Shown one piece after another: positions 55,346 to 63,451 of a DNA stretch of 64,000 nucleotides (position 1 is its first letter; every line of letters begins with the position of its first letter). The notes under the pieces were generated by a model. That model was given only the letters and a program-made list of their open reading frames with translations. It was not told the origin of the DNA and made no database searches. A program made the translations under genes and the position numbers. Source of the DNA: Oscillospiraceae bacterium (lineage in GTDB: Bacteria; Bacillota; Clostridia; Oscillospirales; Ruminococcaceae); the NCBI GenBank assembly GCA_021202155.1, contig JAJQDP010000024.1, positions 1 through 64,000 of the forward strand, written 5' to 3'.

Positions 55346-55390
55346 GCTCCCTTTCATAAACTCATCTTAGGACGAGTTTCGGAAGGGAGC
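55346..55390 (+). promoter_or_regulatory. Hairpin enclosing the ribosome binding site of the Ca2+-ATPase gene
   Basis: GCTCCCTT (55346-55353) pairs perfectly with AAGGGAGC (55383-55390), and an inner AAACTC/GAGTTT helix encloses the loop ATCTTAGGAC. The right arm contains the AGGGAG Shine-Dalgarno 6 nt before the ATG at 55397. It could be a translational switch, or an attenuator after the flavin reductase gene; the following T-run is weak. Confidence 0.55.
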
Positions 55391-55396
55391 TTTATC

Positions 55397-57901
55397 ATGC
55401 AGGAAAATAATTTTGGCGGGCTGACATCTCAAGAGGCTGAGAGGAGACTCAAGGAATACGGCTACAACCGCCTTAAATCGAAAAACAGGAAGAATCCGGT
55501 CGGGATATTCTTCTCGCAGTTCAAGGACATCATGGTTATGGTGTTACTTGGCGCGACGGTTATATCGGTTTTCATGGGCGAAATCTACGATGCGGTCACT
55601 ATCATACTGATCGTTCTCATGAATGCGGTACTCGGCTTCATTCAGGAATACAGAACAGAGCGGACGATGGAGGCTCTTGAAAAGCTGACAGCACCGACTG
55701 CAAGGGTGATTCGCGATGGTAAGGAAAAAGTCATCGACGCTTCTCTTATTGTCCCCGATGACGTGATTCTGATTGAAGCGGGAGACCAGATTCCCTGCGA
55801 CGGAAGGATACTCCGCTCAAATGGGCTTTGGTGCAATGAGTCGATTCTAACCGGCGAGTCGGAAGCAGTCAGAAAAGGCAGTCATGACAACATGGTTTAC
55901 ATGGGAAGCTCGGTTACCAAGGGAAACGCAGTCATGGTATGCGAAAGCACCGGAATGAACACCAAGATGGGACAGGTTTCGTCACTCATTGACGAAGCAG
56001 GTAATTCCGAAACACCGCTTCAGAGGAAGTTAGGGACTCTCGGAAGAGTTCTCTGCCTGATATGCGCAGCAGTCTGTGCCCTGGTAGTGGTGGCAGGAAT
56101 AATCCGGGGAGAGCCGATTTTTGACATGCTGATGACTGGAATCACTATTGCAATCGCCGCTATTCCCGAAGGTCTTCCGGCGGCTGTAACGATAGCTTTG
56201 GCTCTTGCGGTAAGGCGGATGATGAAGAGAAACGCACTCGTAAGAAAGCTCCATTCGGTCGAGACTTTAAGCTGTGCGGACGTCGTCTGCACCGACAAGA
56301 CAGGAACTCTCACAGAAAACAAAATGAGCGTCACAAAGATAAGAACATCTGACAAGGAGTTTGCCATTACAGGCAATATCAGTGCAGATAAGTGCTTGCA
56401 GGAGCTTATGAACTGTGCTGTCCTCTGCAACAACGCTATTCTCAGCGAAAATGACGGAATCGGAGACCCAACCGAAGTGGCACTTCTCGTTGCCGCAAAG
56501 AAGTGCGGAATTAGCCCTGAAAGTATCAGAAGCGGCTGTACAAGGCTATCTGAGATACCGTTTGACAGCGAGTCAAAGAGAATGAGCGTGACTGTTTCGG
56601 GACACCCTGGCACGAAAACCTATACCAAGGGTGCGCCGGATGTGATTCTCAAAACCTGCCGGATGATTTATACTGAATCGGGTATCTTACCGCTTACCGG
56701 TGAGAAAAAGCGCGAGCTTTATGAGGAGATTGATAGCTACGCCGCCGGCGCGCTGCGTGTCATGGCGTTTGCCTTTACAGATGAGAAAACCGGCTATGAT
56801 GTGTTCTTAGGTCTTACAGGAATGCTTGACGCTCCGAGAGCGGAGGCTAAGGACTCTGTTAAAGCACTCAGAAAAGCCGGAATCAGAACTGTGATGATAA
56901 CGGGTGACCACAAGCTCACCGCTGAGGCTGTTGCAAAAGAAGTGGGAATTCTCAGGCGCGGGGATATGGTCATATCAAAAGACGAGCTTGATAAAATGTC
57001 CGGCAAGGAGCTCGACAAAATTATCTCAAAAGCCGCCGTTTTCGCACGAGTTGACCCCGGAGATAAACTGAGAATCGTGCAATCCCTCAAGCGGAAGGGC
57101 AAAACAGTCGCGATGACAGGCGACGGGGTGAACGACGCTCCTGCCGTCAAGGAAGCGGACATCGGAATCGCTATCGGCAAGAACGGCTCGGAGGCTTGCA
57201 AGCAGGCGGCAGATATGATTCTCTTAGACGACAACCTCTCGACCATATGTGAAGCTGTCAGACAGGGCAGAACGGTTTATATGAACATCCGGAAGTTTGT
57301 GAGATACCTCATCTCCTGCAACATCGGCGAGGTTATGGTGATGTTTCTCTCTATTCTTCTTGGCTTGCCGGTTGTGCTTCTTCCCACACAGATTCTTCTT
57401 GTGAACCTGGTCACCGACGGTCTTCCGGCGATGGCACTGAGCCTTGAGAAGAGCGAAAAGGAGATTCTTCGGATGAAGCCAACGGAATTTTCCGGGAGCT
57501 TTTTCAGCGGAGGACTTCTTGGAAGGATTACTATCCGTGGAATTCTCATAGGGCTCTGCACACTCGGTTGCTTTGCGTATTCGCTATATCTCGGCTGTGC
57601 CCTGGAAACGGCAAGAACCTGTGCCTTGGTGACGCTTATTGCGAGCCAACTTATCCACGTTTTTGAGTGCAGAAGCGAGCATAAATCTGTGTTCCGGATG
57701 AATCCGTTTGAGAATATGGCTCTTGTATCGGCGGTTCTTGTTTCGGCTGGTGTGACTGCGCTGTGCATCTATGTGCCGTTCCTGTCGGTCGCAATGGAGA
57801 CGACGCCGCTCGGTCTTCCGGAGATGGCTTGGTCGCTGATATTTGCGGCAGGTGTGCCGGTAGCTTCGGGACTTTTAGGGCTGATTACAAACCGCGAATA
57901 A
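55397..57901 (+). CDS. Cation-transporting P-type ATPase, Ca2+ type (PII)
   Basis: About 834 residues with the complete P-type layout: an N-terminal cation ATPase domain, the A-domain ILTGESEAVRKG (about 160), the phosphorylation motif CTDKTGTLTENKMS (about 300) and the hinge TGDGVNDAP (about 573). The ion-binding helix motifs AAIPEGLPAAVT and LVNLVTDGLPAMAL resemble SERCA/PMR1-type Ca2+ pumps. About ten transmembrane helices are visible. The ORF-track start at 55343 is replaced by 55397 (SD AGGGAG). It should expel Ca2+ from the cytoplasm. It is followed by a strong terminator. Confidence 0.92.
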   Translation: MQENNFGGLTSQEAERRLKEYGYNRLKSKNRKNPVGIFFSQFKDIMVMVLLGATVISVFMGEIYDAVTIILIVLMNAVLGFIQEYRTERTMEALEKLTAPTARVIRDGKEKVIDASLIVPDDVILIEAGDQIPCDGRILRSNGLWCNESILTGESEAVRKGSHDNMVYMGSSVTKGNAVMVCESTGMNTKMGQVSSLIDEAGNSETPLQRKLGTLGRVLCLICAAVCALVVVAGIIRGEPIFDMLMTGITIAIAAIPEGLPAAVTIALALAVRRMMKRNALVRKLHSVETLSCADVVCTDKTGTLTENKMSVTKIRTSDKEFAITGNISADKCLQELMNCAVLCNNAILSENDGIGDPTEVALLVAAKKCGISPESIRSGCTRLSEIPFDSESKRMSVTVSGHPGTKTYTKGAPDVILKTCRMIYTESGILPLTGEKKRELYEEIDSYAAGALRVMAFAFTDEKTGYDVFLGLTGMLDAPRAEAKDSVKALRKAGIRTVMITGDHKLTAEAVAKEVGILRRGDMVISKDELDKMSGKELDKIISKAAVFARVDPGDKLRIVQSLKRKGKTVAMTGDGVNDAPAVKEADIGIAIGKNGSEACKQAADMILLDDNLSTICEAVRQGRTVYMNIRKFVRYLISCNIGEVMVMFLSILLGLPVVLLPTQILLVNLVTDGLPAMALSLEKSEKEILRMKPTEFSGSFFSGGLLGRITIRGILIGLCTLGCFAYSLYLGCALETARTCALVTLIASQLIHVFECRSEHKSVFRMNPFENMALVSAVLVSAGVTALCIYVPFLSVAMETTPLGLPEMAWSLIFAAGVPVASGLLGLITNRE

Positions 57902-57903
57902 AT

Positions 57904-57940
57904 AACCGCTTCCCTTCTCTAAGGGAGGCGGTTTCATATT
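57904..57940 (+). terminator. Terminator after the Ca2+-ATPase gene
   Basis: AACCGCTTCCCTT and AAGGGAGGCGGTT form a 13-bp stem (one G-U pair) with a CTCT loop, followed by TCATATTTATG. It sits between two convergent genes. Confidence 0.85.
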
Positions 57941-57975
57941 TATGTAGCCACTATCTACTAACTACTAACCACTAA

Positions 57976-59562
57976 TCACGGCGCAAAGCACTTCATCACT
58001 TCAAGTGCCGCCCTTATTCCATCGACTGCGGCGGACATTATTCCTCCGGCATAGCCGGGACCTTCGCCGCATGGGATGAGATTTTCAGTGCCCATGGCTC
58101 GCATATTTTCGTCTCTTGGGATTCTGACCGGTGAGGAAGTTCTCGTTTCGGGAGCGGTGAGAACAGCTCCCATATTCCCGAAACAGTCCATCTGGGTTGC
58201 GAACTTAGCAAGCCCTTCCTTCATCATGTCAGTCACGAACTGTGGGAAAAGATTATTCAGGTCTCTTTCGGCTACACCCGGTTTATAACTCGGAATCACC
58301 GTGCGACTCGTTGGCTTCCCAAGGAAATCTCCGACTGTCATCGAGGGCGCACGGCTGTCACCGCTTAGTAAATACGCCTTCTTCTCAATGTCTGAAGCGA
58401 ATCTGACGCCATCAAGTGCATTATGACCGAAATCATCAGGAGTCACGGAGACCACAACCGCCGAGTTGGCATTTTCGCTGTCGCGTCTGTACATGCTCAT
58501 ACCGTTCGTGACTATAGTCCCCTTCTTACTTGCAGAGGCAACCACAAGTCCTCCAGGGCACATACAGAAGGTGTAGCAGGCTCTGCCGTCGCGTCTTCTG
58601 TGTGAAAGCTGGTACTCGCCCTTCGGGAGGAGAGGGCTTCCGGCAAAGTCGCCATACAAGCTCTTGTCAACGCTATCCTGGGTGTGCTCGATCCTTGCTC
58701 CTACTGAAAATGGCTTTGGCTCAAGCCTGATGCCGCTGTCAAGTAGCATCTCGAACGTATCATGTGCCGAATGACCTATCGCCAGAATCAGTGTGCTTGT
58801 TTCTATGTCGCCGGATGGCGTAGACACTTTTACAATCCGTTCGCCATCGAATGTGATGCCAGTCAGCTCCGAGTGAAATCTGACTTCACCGCCGTTTTCG
58901 ATAATCCGCTCACGGATGTTTTTTACTATTCCACAAAGATTATCGGTGCCTAAATGTGGCTTTGCAATTCTTAGTATGCTTTCCGGTGCGCCGAACTCGA
59001 CGAACTTCTCAAGGACATAGCGGCATAGCGGGTCGTTGATTCGGGTTGTCAGCTTGCCATCAGAGAAGGTTCCGGCTCCGCCCTCGCCGAATTGGATGTT
59101 TGTTGACTCGTCAAGCTCTCCACCCGACCAGTATCCGGAAATCTTCTCCACCCGCTCGTCTACCGAGCCGCCGCGCTCTAAAACTATCGGCTTATAGCCA
59201 TACTCCGAGAGAATCAGTGCCGCGAACATGCCGGCAGGTCCGAAACCCGCGATTACCACTCGCCCGTCAGATTTCTTGCCTGAAATCACTGGATTAAGCG
59301 TGAGCTCCTCGAAATACTTTACATTCTGCCTTTTTGAGAGGTCTCGCTCAAGATTTTCAGAGTCGAGCGATAGAAGTATTGAGCTGACAAGGCGGATGCC
59401 TTCACGGGTTCTCTCCCGCTTCCTTGCGTCAAGCGAGGTCTTGTATACCGATGCTGAGAGGACATGCCGCCTGCCAACTCCGATTTCACGAAGTGCAGAT
59501 GAAACAATTTCAGCCTCGCTCACATCAAGCGGAGTTTTTACGTTCATTACTATAATCGGCAT
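57976..59562 (-). CDS. FAD-dependent dehydrogenase of the COG2509 type
   Basis: About 528 residues with a dinucleotide-binding motif VVIAGFGPAGMFAALILSE (about 105-123), TLILAIGHSAHDTFEML and a C-terminal GEGPGYAGGIMSAAVDGIRAAL that closes the FAD site. The N-terminal about 100 residues form a separate small domain typical of this uncharacterised family. The substrate is unknown. The start is moved from 59586 to 59562, with GAGAGGGAAGC before the ATG. It follows cdaR by about 75 nt on the same strand, and so may share the c-di-AMP transcript. Confidence 0.87.
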   Translation of the reverse strand: MPIIVMNVKTPLDVSEAEIVSSALREIGVGRRHVLSASVYKTSLDARKRERTREGIRLVSSILLSLDSENLERDLSKRQNVKYFEELTLNPVISGKKSDGRVVIAGFGPAGMFAALILSEYGYKPIVLERGGSVDERVEKISGYWSGGELDESTNIQFGEGGAGTFSDGKLTTRINDPLCRYVLEKFVEFGAPESILRIAKPHLGTDNLCGIVKNIRERIIENGGEVRFHSELTGITFDGERIVKVSTPSGDIETSTLILAIGHSAHDTFEMLLDSGIRLEPKPFSVGARIEHTQDSVDKSLYGDFAGSPLLPKGEYQLSHRRRDGRACYTFCMCPGGLVVASASKKGTIVTNGMSMYRRDSENANSAVVVSVTPDDFGHNALDGVRFASDIEKKAYLLSGDSRAPSMTVGDFLGKPTSRTVIPSYKPGVAERDLNNLFPQFVTDMMKEGLAKFATQMDCFGNMGAVLTAPETRTSSPVRIPRDENMRAMGTENLIPCGEGPGYAGGIMSAAVDGIRAALEVMKCFAP

Positions 59563-59638
59563 TATGCTTCCCTCTCCCAGGCTCAAAAAATCGGGGCAAA
59601 ATCAGCTTTCGCCCCGACAAATTGGTTTTTGGTTTTTA

Positions 59639-60982
59639 TTATTCTGTTTCTTCGATCTCAGCTTCTGCTTCATCAACTGTCTCGACGCTTTCGATACTTA
59701 CGTATACGCGATACTTTCCGTAGCACCAGACGTTGTCATAGCCGGGAACATAGATTGTGAGATCCATAATGGTGTAGCTGACGCTTGTATTTGCGTAGTC
59801 GAGCATATCAATCTCCGCGATGACATCGGATGAACTGATCTGCTCCAAGACATCCTCGGGACCGACAAGGATTACGTTCTGAATCTGAGCTGTCTCGACA
59901 GTGACCGTCTTGTCGTCGGGGCTGTTTACTATATAAATCTGCGAATTGCTCAGCGTTACGGCCTTTTCGGCGTAGCCGTCAAGCTCAAAGGTTATCGTGG
60001 CAGTCTCTACGCCAGATATATTCTCATAATTCGCGTTCTTGTCAATCGAAACAGTAACCACACTTCCGACCGTTATATCGCTGACTGAAATATAGTCAAG
60101 ATTTATCGGATCAAGATTATTTAAATTTGTGGTCTGTGACCTTACCAGTATGCTTGAAGGGCTTATGCTGTAGGCTATCGATGACAGGTCAAAGGAGCCA
60201 ACTGTCGACGTGAGCGTAACGCTCAGGTCAAGGTCTCTGAACATGTATACCGGAACGGTGACCTCAAAGCTTTCGTTATCTGCGGTCACGTCTTCGTTTT
60301 CAAACGCTTCGTTTCCACTGTAAAAGACTACCGAATTGAGATTCGACGTCATCGTGGACTGAATAATTGCGGCATTGTCAACCTTGACCGCAACAGAAGT
60401 AATCTGGTCGATATAGTCCTGAGGTCCATAGAGCTCGATTGTGGACGGGGAAATTGTTATCTCATCCTCGTCAATGATATAGCCCTCGGCGGCAGTCAGG
60501 TTTGAAACGTCCGCTACAAGAGTTCCATCCTCAACAGAGAAGGTCTTTGTTACCATGTAGTCGAAATCGACCTTGACAGTTGACGGCTCAATCTGGTCGA
60601 CCTCTATCGTGTCGCCGTTCACACTTGTCACAACGAGCGAAAGGTCATACGAACCGGTTGCTCTTACGGCGTCAACGTTAACGCTCACATGAATGTCATC
60701 GGCAGTGTAGTCACCGATGAGGTATCTCTCACCGGAAATTACAACATTGACCGTGTCAACCGATGTCTTCATAACCGAAATTCCGGCAACATCTGCATAG
60801 GAGCCGTCAAGCGAGAAGTCAATCGGGACGTCCTTAAGCGTGACGGTCGTTTCGGGAAAGACCGTAAGCGACATGATTATCCAGATAACGAACGCCAGAG
60901 CCACAGAAAAGAGCATCAGATAGAAGTTGCCGCTTTTGAAGAACTTAGTCTTCTGTGTTTTCTCGGTTGTTTTCTCCGCCAT
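59639..60982 (-). CDS. cdaR: CdaR (YbbR-domain) regulator of diadenylate cyclase
   Basis: About 447 residues: a short cytoplasmic N-terminus, one membrane helix (about residues 17-37, FYLMLFSVALAFVIWIIMSL) and about four extracytoplasmic YbbR domains, recognisable from repeated DVPIDF, PSTVKVDFDYMV and PSTIELYGPQDYI strands. In studied Gram-positives CdaR partners CdaA and modulates c-di-AMP output. The start is moved from 61030 to 60982, with AGGAGA 6 nt upstream; it then overlaps the cdaA 3' end by 38 nt. It ends in an acidic tail. Confidence 0.9.
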   Translation of the reverse strand: MAEKTTEKTQKTKFFKSGNFYLMLFSVALAFVIWIIMSLTVFPETTVTLKDVPIDFSLDGSYADVAGISVMKTSVDTVNVVISGERYLIGDYTADDIHVSVNVDAVRATGSYDLSLVVTSVNGDTIEVDQIEPSTVKVDFDYMVTKTFSVEDGTLVADVSNLTAAEGYIIDEDEITISPSTIELYGPQDYIDQITSVAVKVDNAAIIQSTMTSNLNSVVFYSGNEAFENEDVTADNESFEVTVPVYMFRDLDLSVTLTSTVGSFDLSSIAYSISPSSILVRSQTTNLNNLDPINLDYISVSDITVGSVVTVSIDKNANYENISGVETATITFELDGYAEKAVTLSNSQIYIVNSPDDKTVTVETAQIQNVILVGPEDVLEQISSSDVIAEIDMLDYANTSVSYTIMDLTIYVPGYDNVWCYGKYRVYVSIESVETVDEAEAEIEETE

Positions 60983-61865
60983 CAGTCTTCTCCTTTCTTG
61001 TGAACAGCTTGCCAAGTAACTTCTTGTCACCAGTATTCTTTTCCGCCATAATCTGGGACTTGAGATACTTTATGATTCTTTCCTTGGTGTAGCCTCTTGT
61101 GAGCTCGCCGTTTTCGGCTATAGAAATTGTTCCGGTCTCTTCGGATACGACAATGATTATCGCGTCGGAGTTTTCGCTCATGCCGATTGCCGCTCTGTGA
61201 CGGGAACCGAGCTGCTTGTTGATTCTCTCCTCCTTCTGGGGAGTCGGGAGGAAACAGCCTGCCGCTATGATTCTTGCATTTCTAATGATTACCGCGCCGT
61301 CGTGAAGAGGGGTTTTCGGGAAGAAGATACTGCCGAGAGTTGCGACGCTCGGAATACAGTCCATGACTGTTCCGTTGTCAATCTGCTCGCCAAGGCGGGT
61401 GGTTCTCTCAATTACTATTAGCGCACCGGTTCTTGTTTCGGAAAGCTGGCTTACAGCCTCACCGATAACCTCGATGGTGTCGTCCCAGTTCTTGGCTTCG
61501 TCATCGGCTTTATAGCCTCCGCCACCAAAGATTCCGAGACTTTTGACGTTTGCCTGACCCATTTTCTCAAGGATTCGCCTCAGCTCCGGCTGGAAGACGA
61601 TGATTACCGCCAAAATGCCTATCTGGAAGAAGTTCTCCAAGAGATAGGACATGACCTTCAACTGCCACCAGGATGCAATCAGATACACACCAAGTATTAT
61701 CAAAATACCGGTCAGGAGCTGTTGAGCTCTCGTTTCGCGGATTATTTTGATAAGCCTATAGAGGATATATGCTAATATGATTATATCGATAAAGTCCCTG
61801 ATAGATATTGAACTGACAATACTTATGAACTTTACCCAAACATCGCTGATAAACTCCAAGTCCAT
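60945..61865 (-). CDS. cdaA: Diadenylate cyclase CdaA
   Basis: This 306-residue protein has about three N-terminal membrane helices (to about residue 95) and a DisA_N diadenylate-cyclase domain with the catalytic PLHDGAVIIRN (Asp about 188) and GSRHRAAIGMSE (about 220). It joins two ATP into cyclic-di-AMP, which controls potassium and osmotic balance and wall integrity. A promoter lies about 40 nt upstream, and cdaR overlaps its 3' end. No glmM is adjacent in this window although that is a frequent neighbour in other Firmicutes. The C-terminal about 50 residues are charged. Confidence 0.94.
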   Translation of the reverse strand: MDLEFISDVWVKFISIVSSISIRDFIDIIILAYILYRLIKIIRETRAQQLLTGILIILGVYLIASWWQLKVMSYLLENFFQIGILAVIIVFQPELRRILEKMGQANVKSLGIFGGGGYKADDEAKNWDDTIEVIGEAVSQLSETRTGALIVIERTTRLGEQIDNGTVMDCIPSVATLGSIFFPKTPLHDGAVIIRNARIIAAGCFLPTPQKEERINKQLGSRHRAAIGMSENSDAIIIVVSEETGTISIAENGELTRGYTKERIIKYLKSQIMAEKNTGDKKLLGKLFTRKEKTDGGENNRENTED

Positions 61866-61903
61866 TTCCCTTTCCGCCTGACATCGGCATTGATACTTCT
61901 TCC

Positions 61904-61932
61904 ATTTTACCAGCTATCGCGGGAAATTTCAA
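61904..61932 (-). promoter_or_regulatory. Promoter of cdaA-cdaR-FAD dehydrogenase
   Basis: On the minus strand, -35 TTGAAA (61927-61932) and -10 TAAAAT (61904-61909) have 17-nt spacing, in the short gap after the cysteine desulfurase gene. Confidence 0.72.
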
Positions 61933-61935
61933 TAG

Positions 61936-63072
61936 TCAAAGTCCATCTTTTGCGATTTTTTTTACTTCGCCAATGAGTCTCCTGACGTCTGCCTCGGAAT
62001 TGAAGACAGACGGCGAAAATCTGACCGTTCCCTCCGGCAGAGTCCCGAGTGTCTTGTGAGCAAGCGGAGCGCAGTGAAGTCCTCCCCGGAGTGCAAAGCC
62101 TCTTTCGGAAAGTGCCCCCGAAACCGCAGAGGACGGGATTCCATCGATATTGAAAGACACTATCGGGACAAAGTTCTCACCGTTCCGATATACTATTACG
62201 TTGTTGGTGCTCCAAAGCCCGTCAATAAATATCTCGCAAAGTGATTGTTCGTGGCTGTAGATGTCCTCCATGCCGTAGGCGTTGACATAGTCGATTCCGG
62301 CTTTCAGCGAAGCGATTCCCACCGTGTTGAGAGTCCCACTCTCCAATCTTTCAGGCATAAATCCGGTCTGCTCAAGCTCCAAAGATGTTGCACCTGTTCC
62401 ACCCTCGATTATAGTCTCGGGGACGTATTTGCCATCAGAGATGAGAAGCCCTGTTCCTGTCACGCCATATAGCCCCTTATGACCGGCTGTACAGATGAAG
62501 TTCATCCCGTCTTCAAGGCTTATGGGAATTATTCCGCAAGCCTGCGCGCCGTCGACTATGAAGCAAACGCCCATGCTCCGGCACATCTCAGCAATCTCGC
62601 GAACCGGCATTATCCTGCCGGTCACATTGCTGGCGGCTGTGCAGACGACACAGCGGGTGTCAGGCGTAATCAGCTTGCGAAAGCTGTCAAGGGTTTCCTC
62701 GTCGGTCTTCCCTACCACCGCAACATCGACTGTTGCTCCTGCTTTTGAGAGGGCATACGCTGGTCTGGCGACAGAATTATGCTCCATCGAGGATATTATA
62801 AGTCTGTCGCCTGGTCTTACTATACCTTTGATGGCAAGATTCAGAGAATGGGTGCAGTTTCCGGTGAAGACTGTGTTTTCCGGACTTGATTTGAACATCT
62901 TAGCGGCTGTGCATCTGGCATCATAGACCATCGCCGCGGCGTTATATGAATAAGCGTGACCCGACCTACCCGGGTTTCCGCCGTACTTTACGGGTGCTTC
63001 CGCAGTGGCTCTTAGCACCGACGGAGGCTTCGGGTAGGTCGTGGCTGCATTGTCAAAATAAGCTGTTTTCAC
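61936..63072 (-). CDS. Cysteine desulfurase-like PLP enzyme (class V aminotransferase)
   Basis: This 378-residue protein begins YFDNAATTYPKP, the class V aminotransferase start. The PLP Lys is in CTAGHKGLYGVTGTG (about residue 197) and a catalytic-type Cys in GGLHCAPLAHKTLG (about 335). It should release sulfur (or selenium) from cysteine (or selenocysteine) as enzyme-bound persulfide. The preceding gene codes a DUF3343 Se/S-carrier-like protein, 30 nt upstream, so sulfur or selenium transfer is the likely joint role. It is not an IscS/NifS with an adjacent iscU. Confidence 0.88.
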   Translation of the reverse strand: MKTAYFDNAATTYPKPPSVLRATAEAPVKYGGNPGRSGHAYSYNAAAMVYDARCTAAKMFKSSPENTVFTGNCTHSLNLAIKGIVRPGDRLIISSMEHNSVARPAYALSKAGATVDVAVVGKTDEETLDSFRKLITPDTRCVVCTAASNVTGRIMPVREIAEMCRSMGVCFIVDGAQACGIIPISLEDGMNFICTAGHKGLYGVTGTGLLISDGKYVPETIIEGGTGATSLELEQTGFMPERLESGTLNTVGIASLKAGIDYVNAYGMEDIYSHEQSLCEIFIDGLWSTNNVIVYRNGENFVPIVSFNIDGIPSSAVSGALSERGFALRGGLHCAPLAHKTLGTLPEGTVRFSPSVFNSEADVRRLIGEVKKIAKDGL

Positions 63073-63102
63073 ATTGACAGATCCTTTCGTAAAGACCGTA
63101 TT

Positions 63103-63324
63103 TTACATTTCAACCGTCCCGCGATCCTTAACCGCAATTCCGCTTTTCTCAAGAATTCCCACAACATAGTCGGGGTTATCCCTTATCCTCACCGAGTAGC
63201 CGCAACCGGAGGAAAGATTCTTCGGAGTTTTTGTCACTTCACAGAATATTCCCATACCGTTGAGGAGCTTTTTCGCCTTCATCGCGTAGGTTATCGAGGA
63301 AACGGCTAAGAGAGTGTATTTCAT
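63103..63324 (-). CDS. DUF3343 putative Se/S-carrier-like protein
   Basis: This 73-residue protein (from Met 63324) matches the short DUF3343 pattern, MKYTLLAVSSITYAMKAKK, a central VTKTPKNLSSGCGYSVRI with one Cys, and a final helix. The family is named for a presumed selenium/sulfur carrier role. The ORF-track start at 63396 would read through a hairpin and gives an unlikely leader, so 63324 with GAGGTG upstream is preferred. It precedes the cysteine desulfurase. Confidence 0.8.
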   Translation of the reverse strand: MKYTLLAVSSITYAMKAKKLLNGMGIFCEVTKTPKNLSSGCGYSVRIRDNPDYVVGILEKSGIAVKDRGTVEM

Positions 63325-63351
63325 CTCAAAGTGCACCTCGCACTTGTTACT

Positions 63352-63371
63352 GCCTCTTGAATACAAGAGGC
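63352..63371 (-). other. Hairpin in the 5' leader of the DUF3343 gene
   Basis: GCCTCTTG and CAAGAGGC form a perfect 8-bp stem with a 4-nt loop, about 28 nt before the ATG. No T-run follows on the minus strand, so a terminator is unlikely. It may stabilise the transcript or regulate translation. Confidence 0.45.
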
Positions 63372-63409
63372 TAACATAGTATATGTGGAAATACATCGCA
63401 TTGCCACAA

Positions 63410-63434
63410 TAAAAAAGCCCTGCCTGAGCAGAGC
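63410..63434 (-). terminator. Terminator after ispDF
   Basis: On the minus strand, GCTCTGC/GCAGGGC (one G-U pair) with a TCAG loop is followed by TTTTTTATT. It lies about 18 nt past the ispF stop. Confidence 0.85.
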
Positions 63435-63451
63435 CATTCAGTATGATTCTA

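Noticed and set aside
56020-56613. 197-residue minus-strand ORF opposite the Ca2+-ATPase gene
   Set aside because: The opposite strand holds the invariant DKTGT motif of the P-type ATPase; the antisense protein is low-complexity Ser/Thr/Pro/Ile and has no domain.
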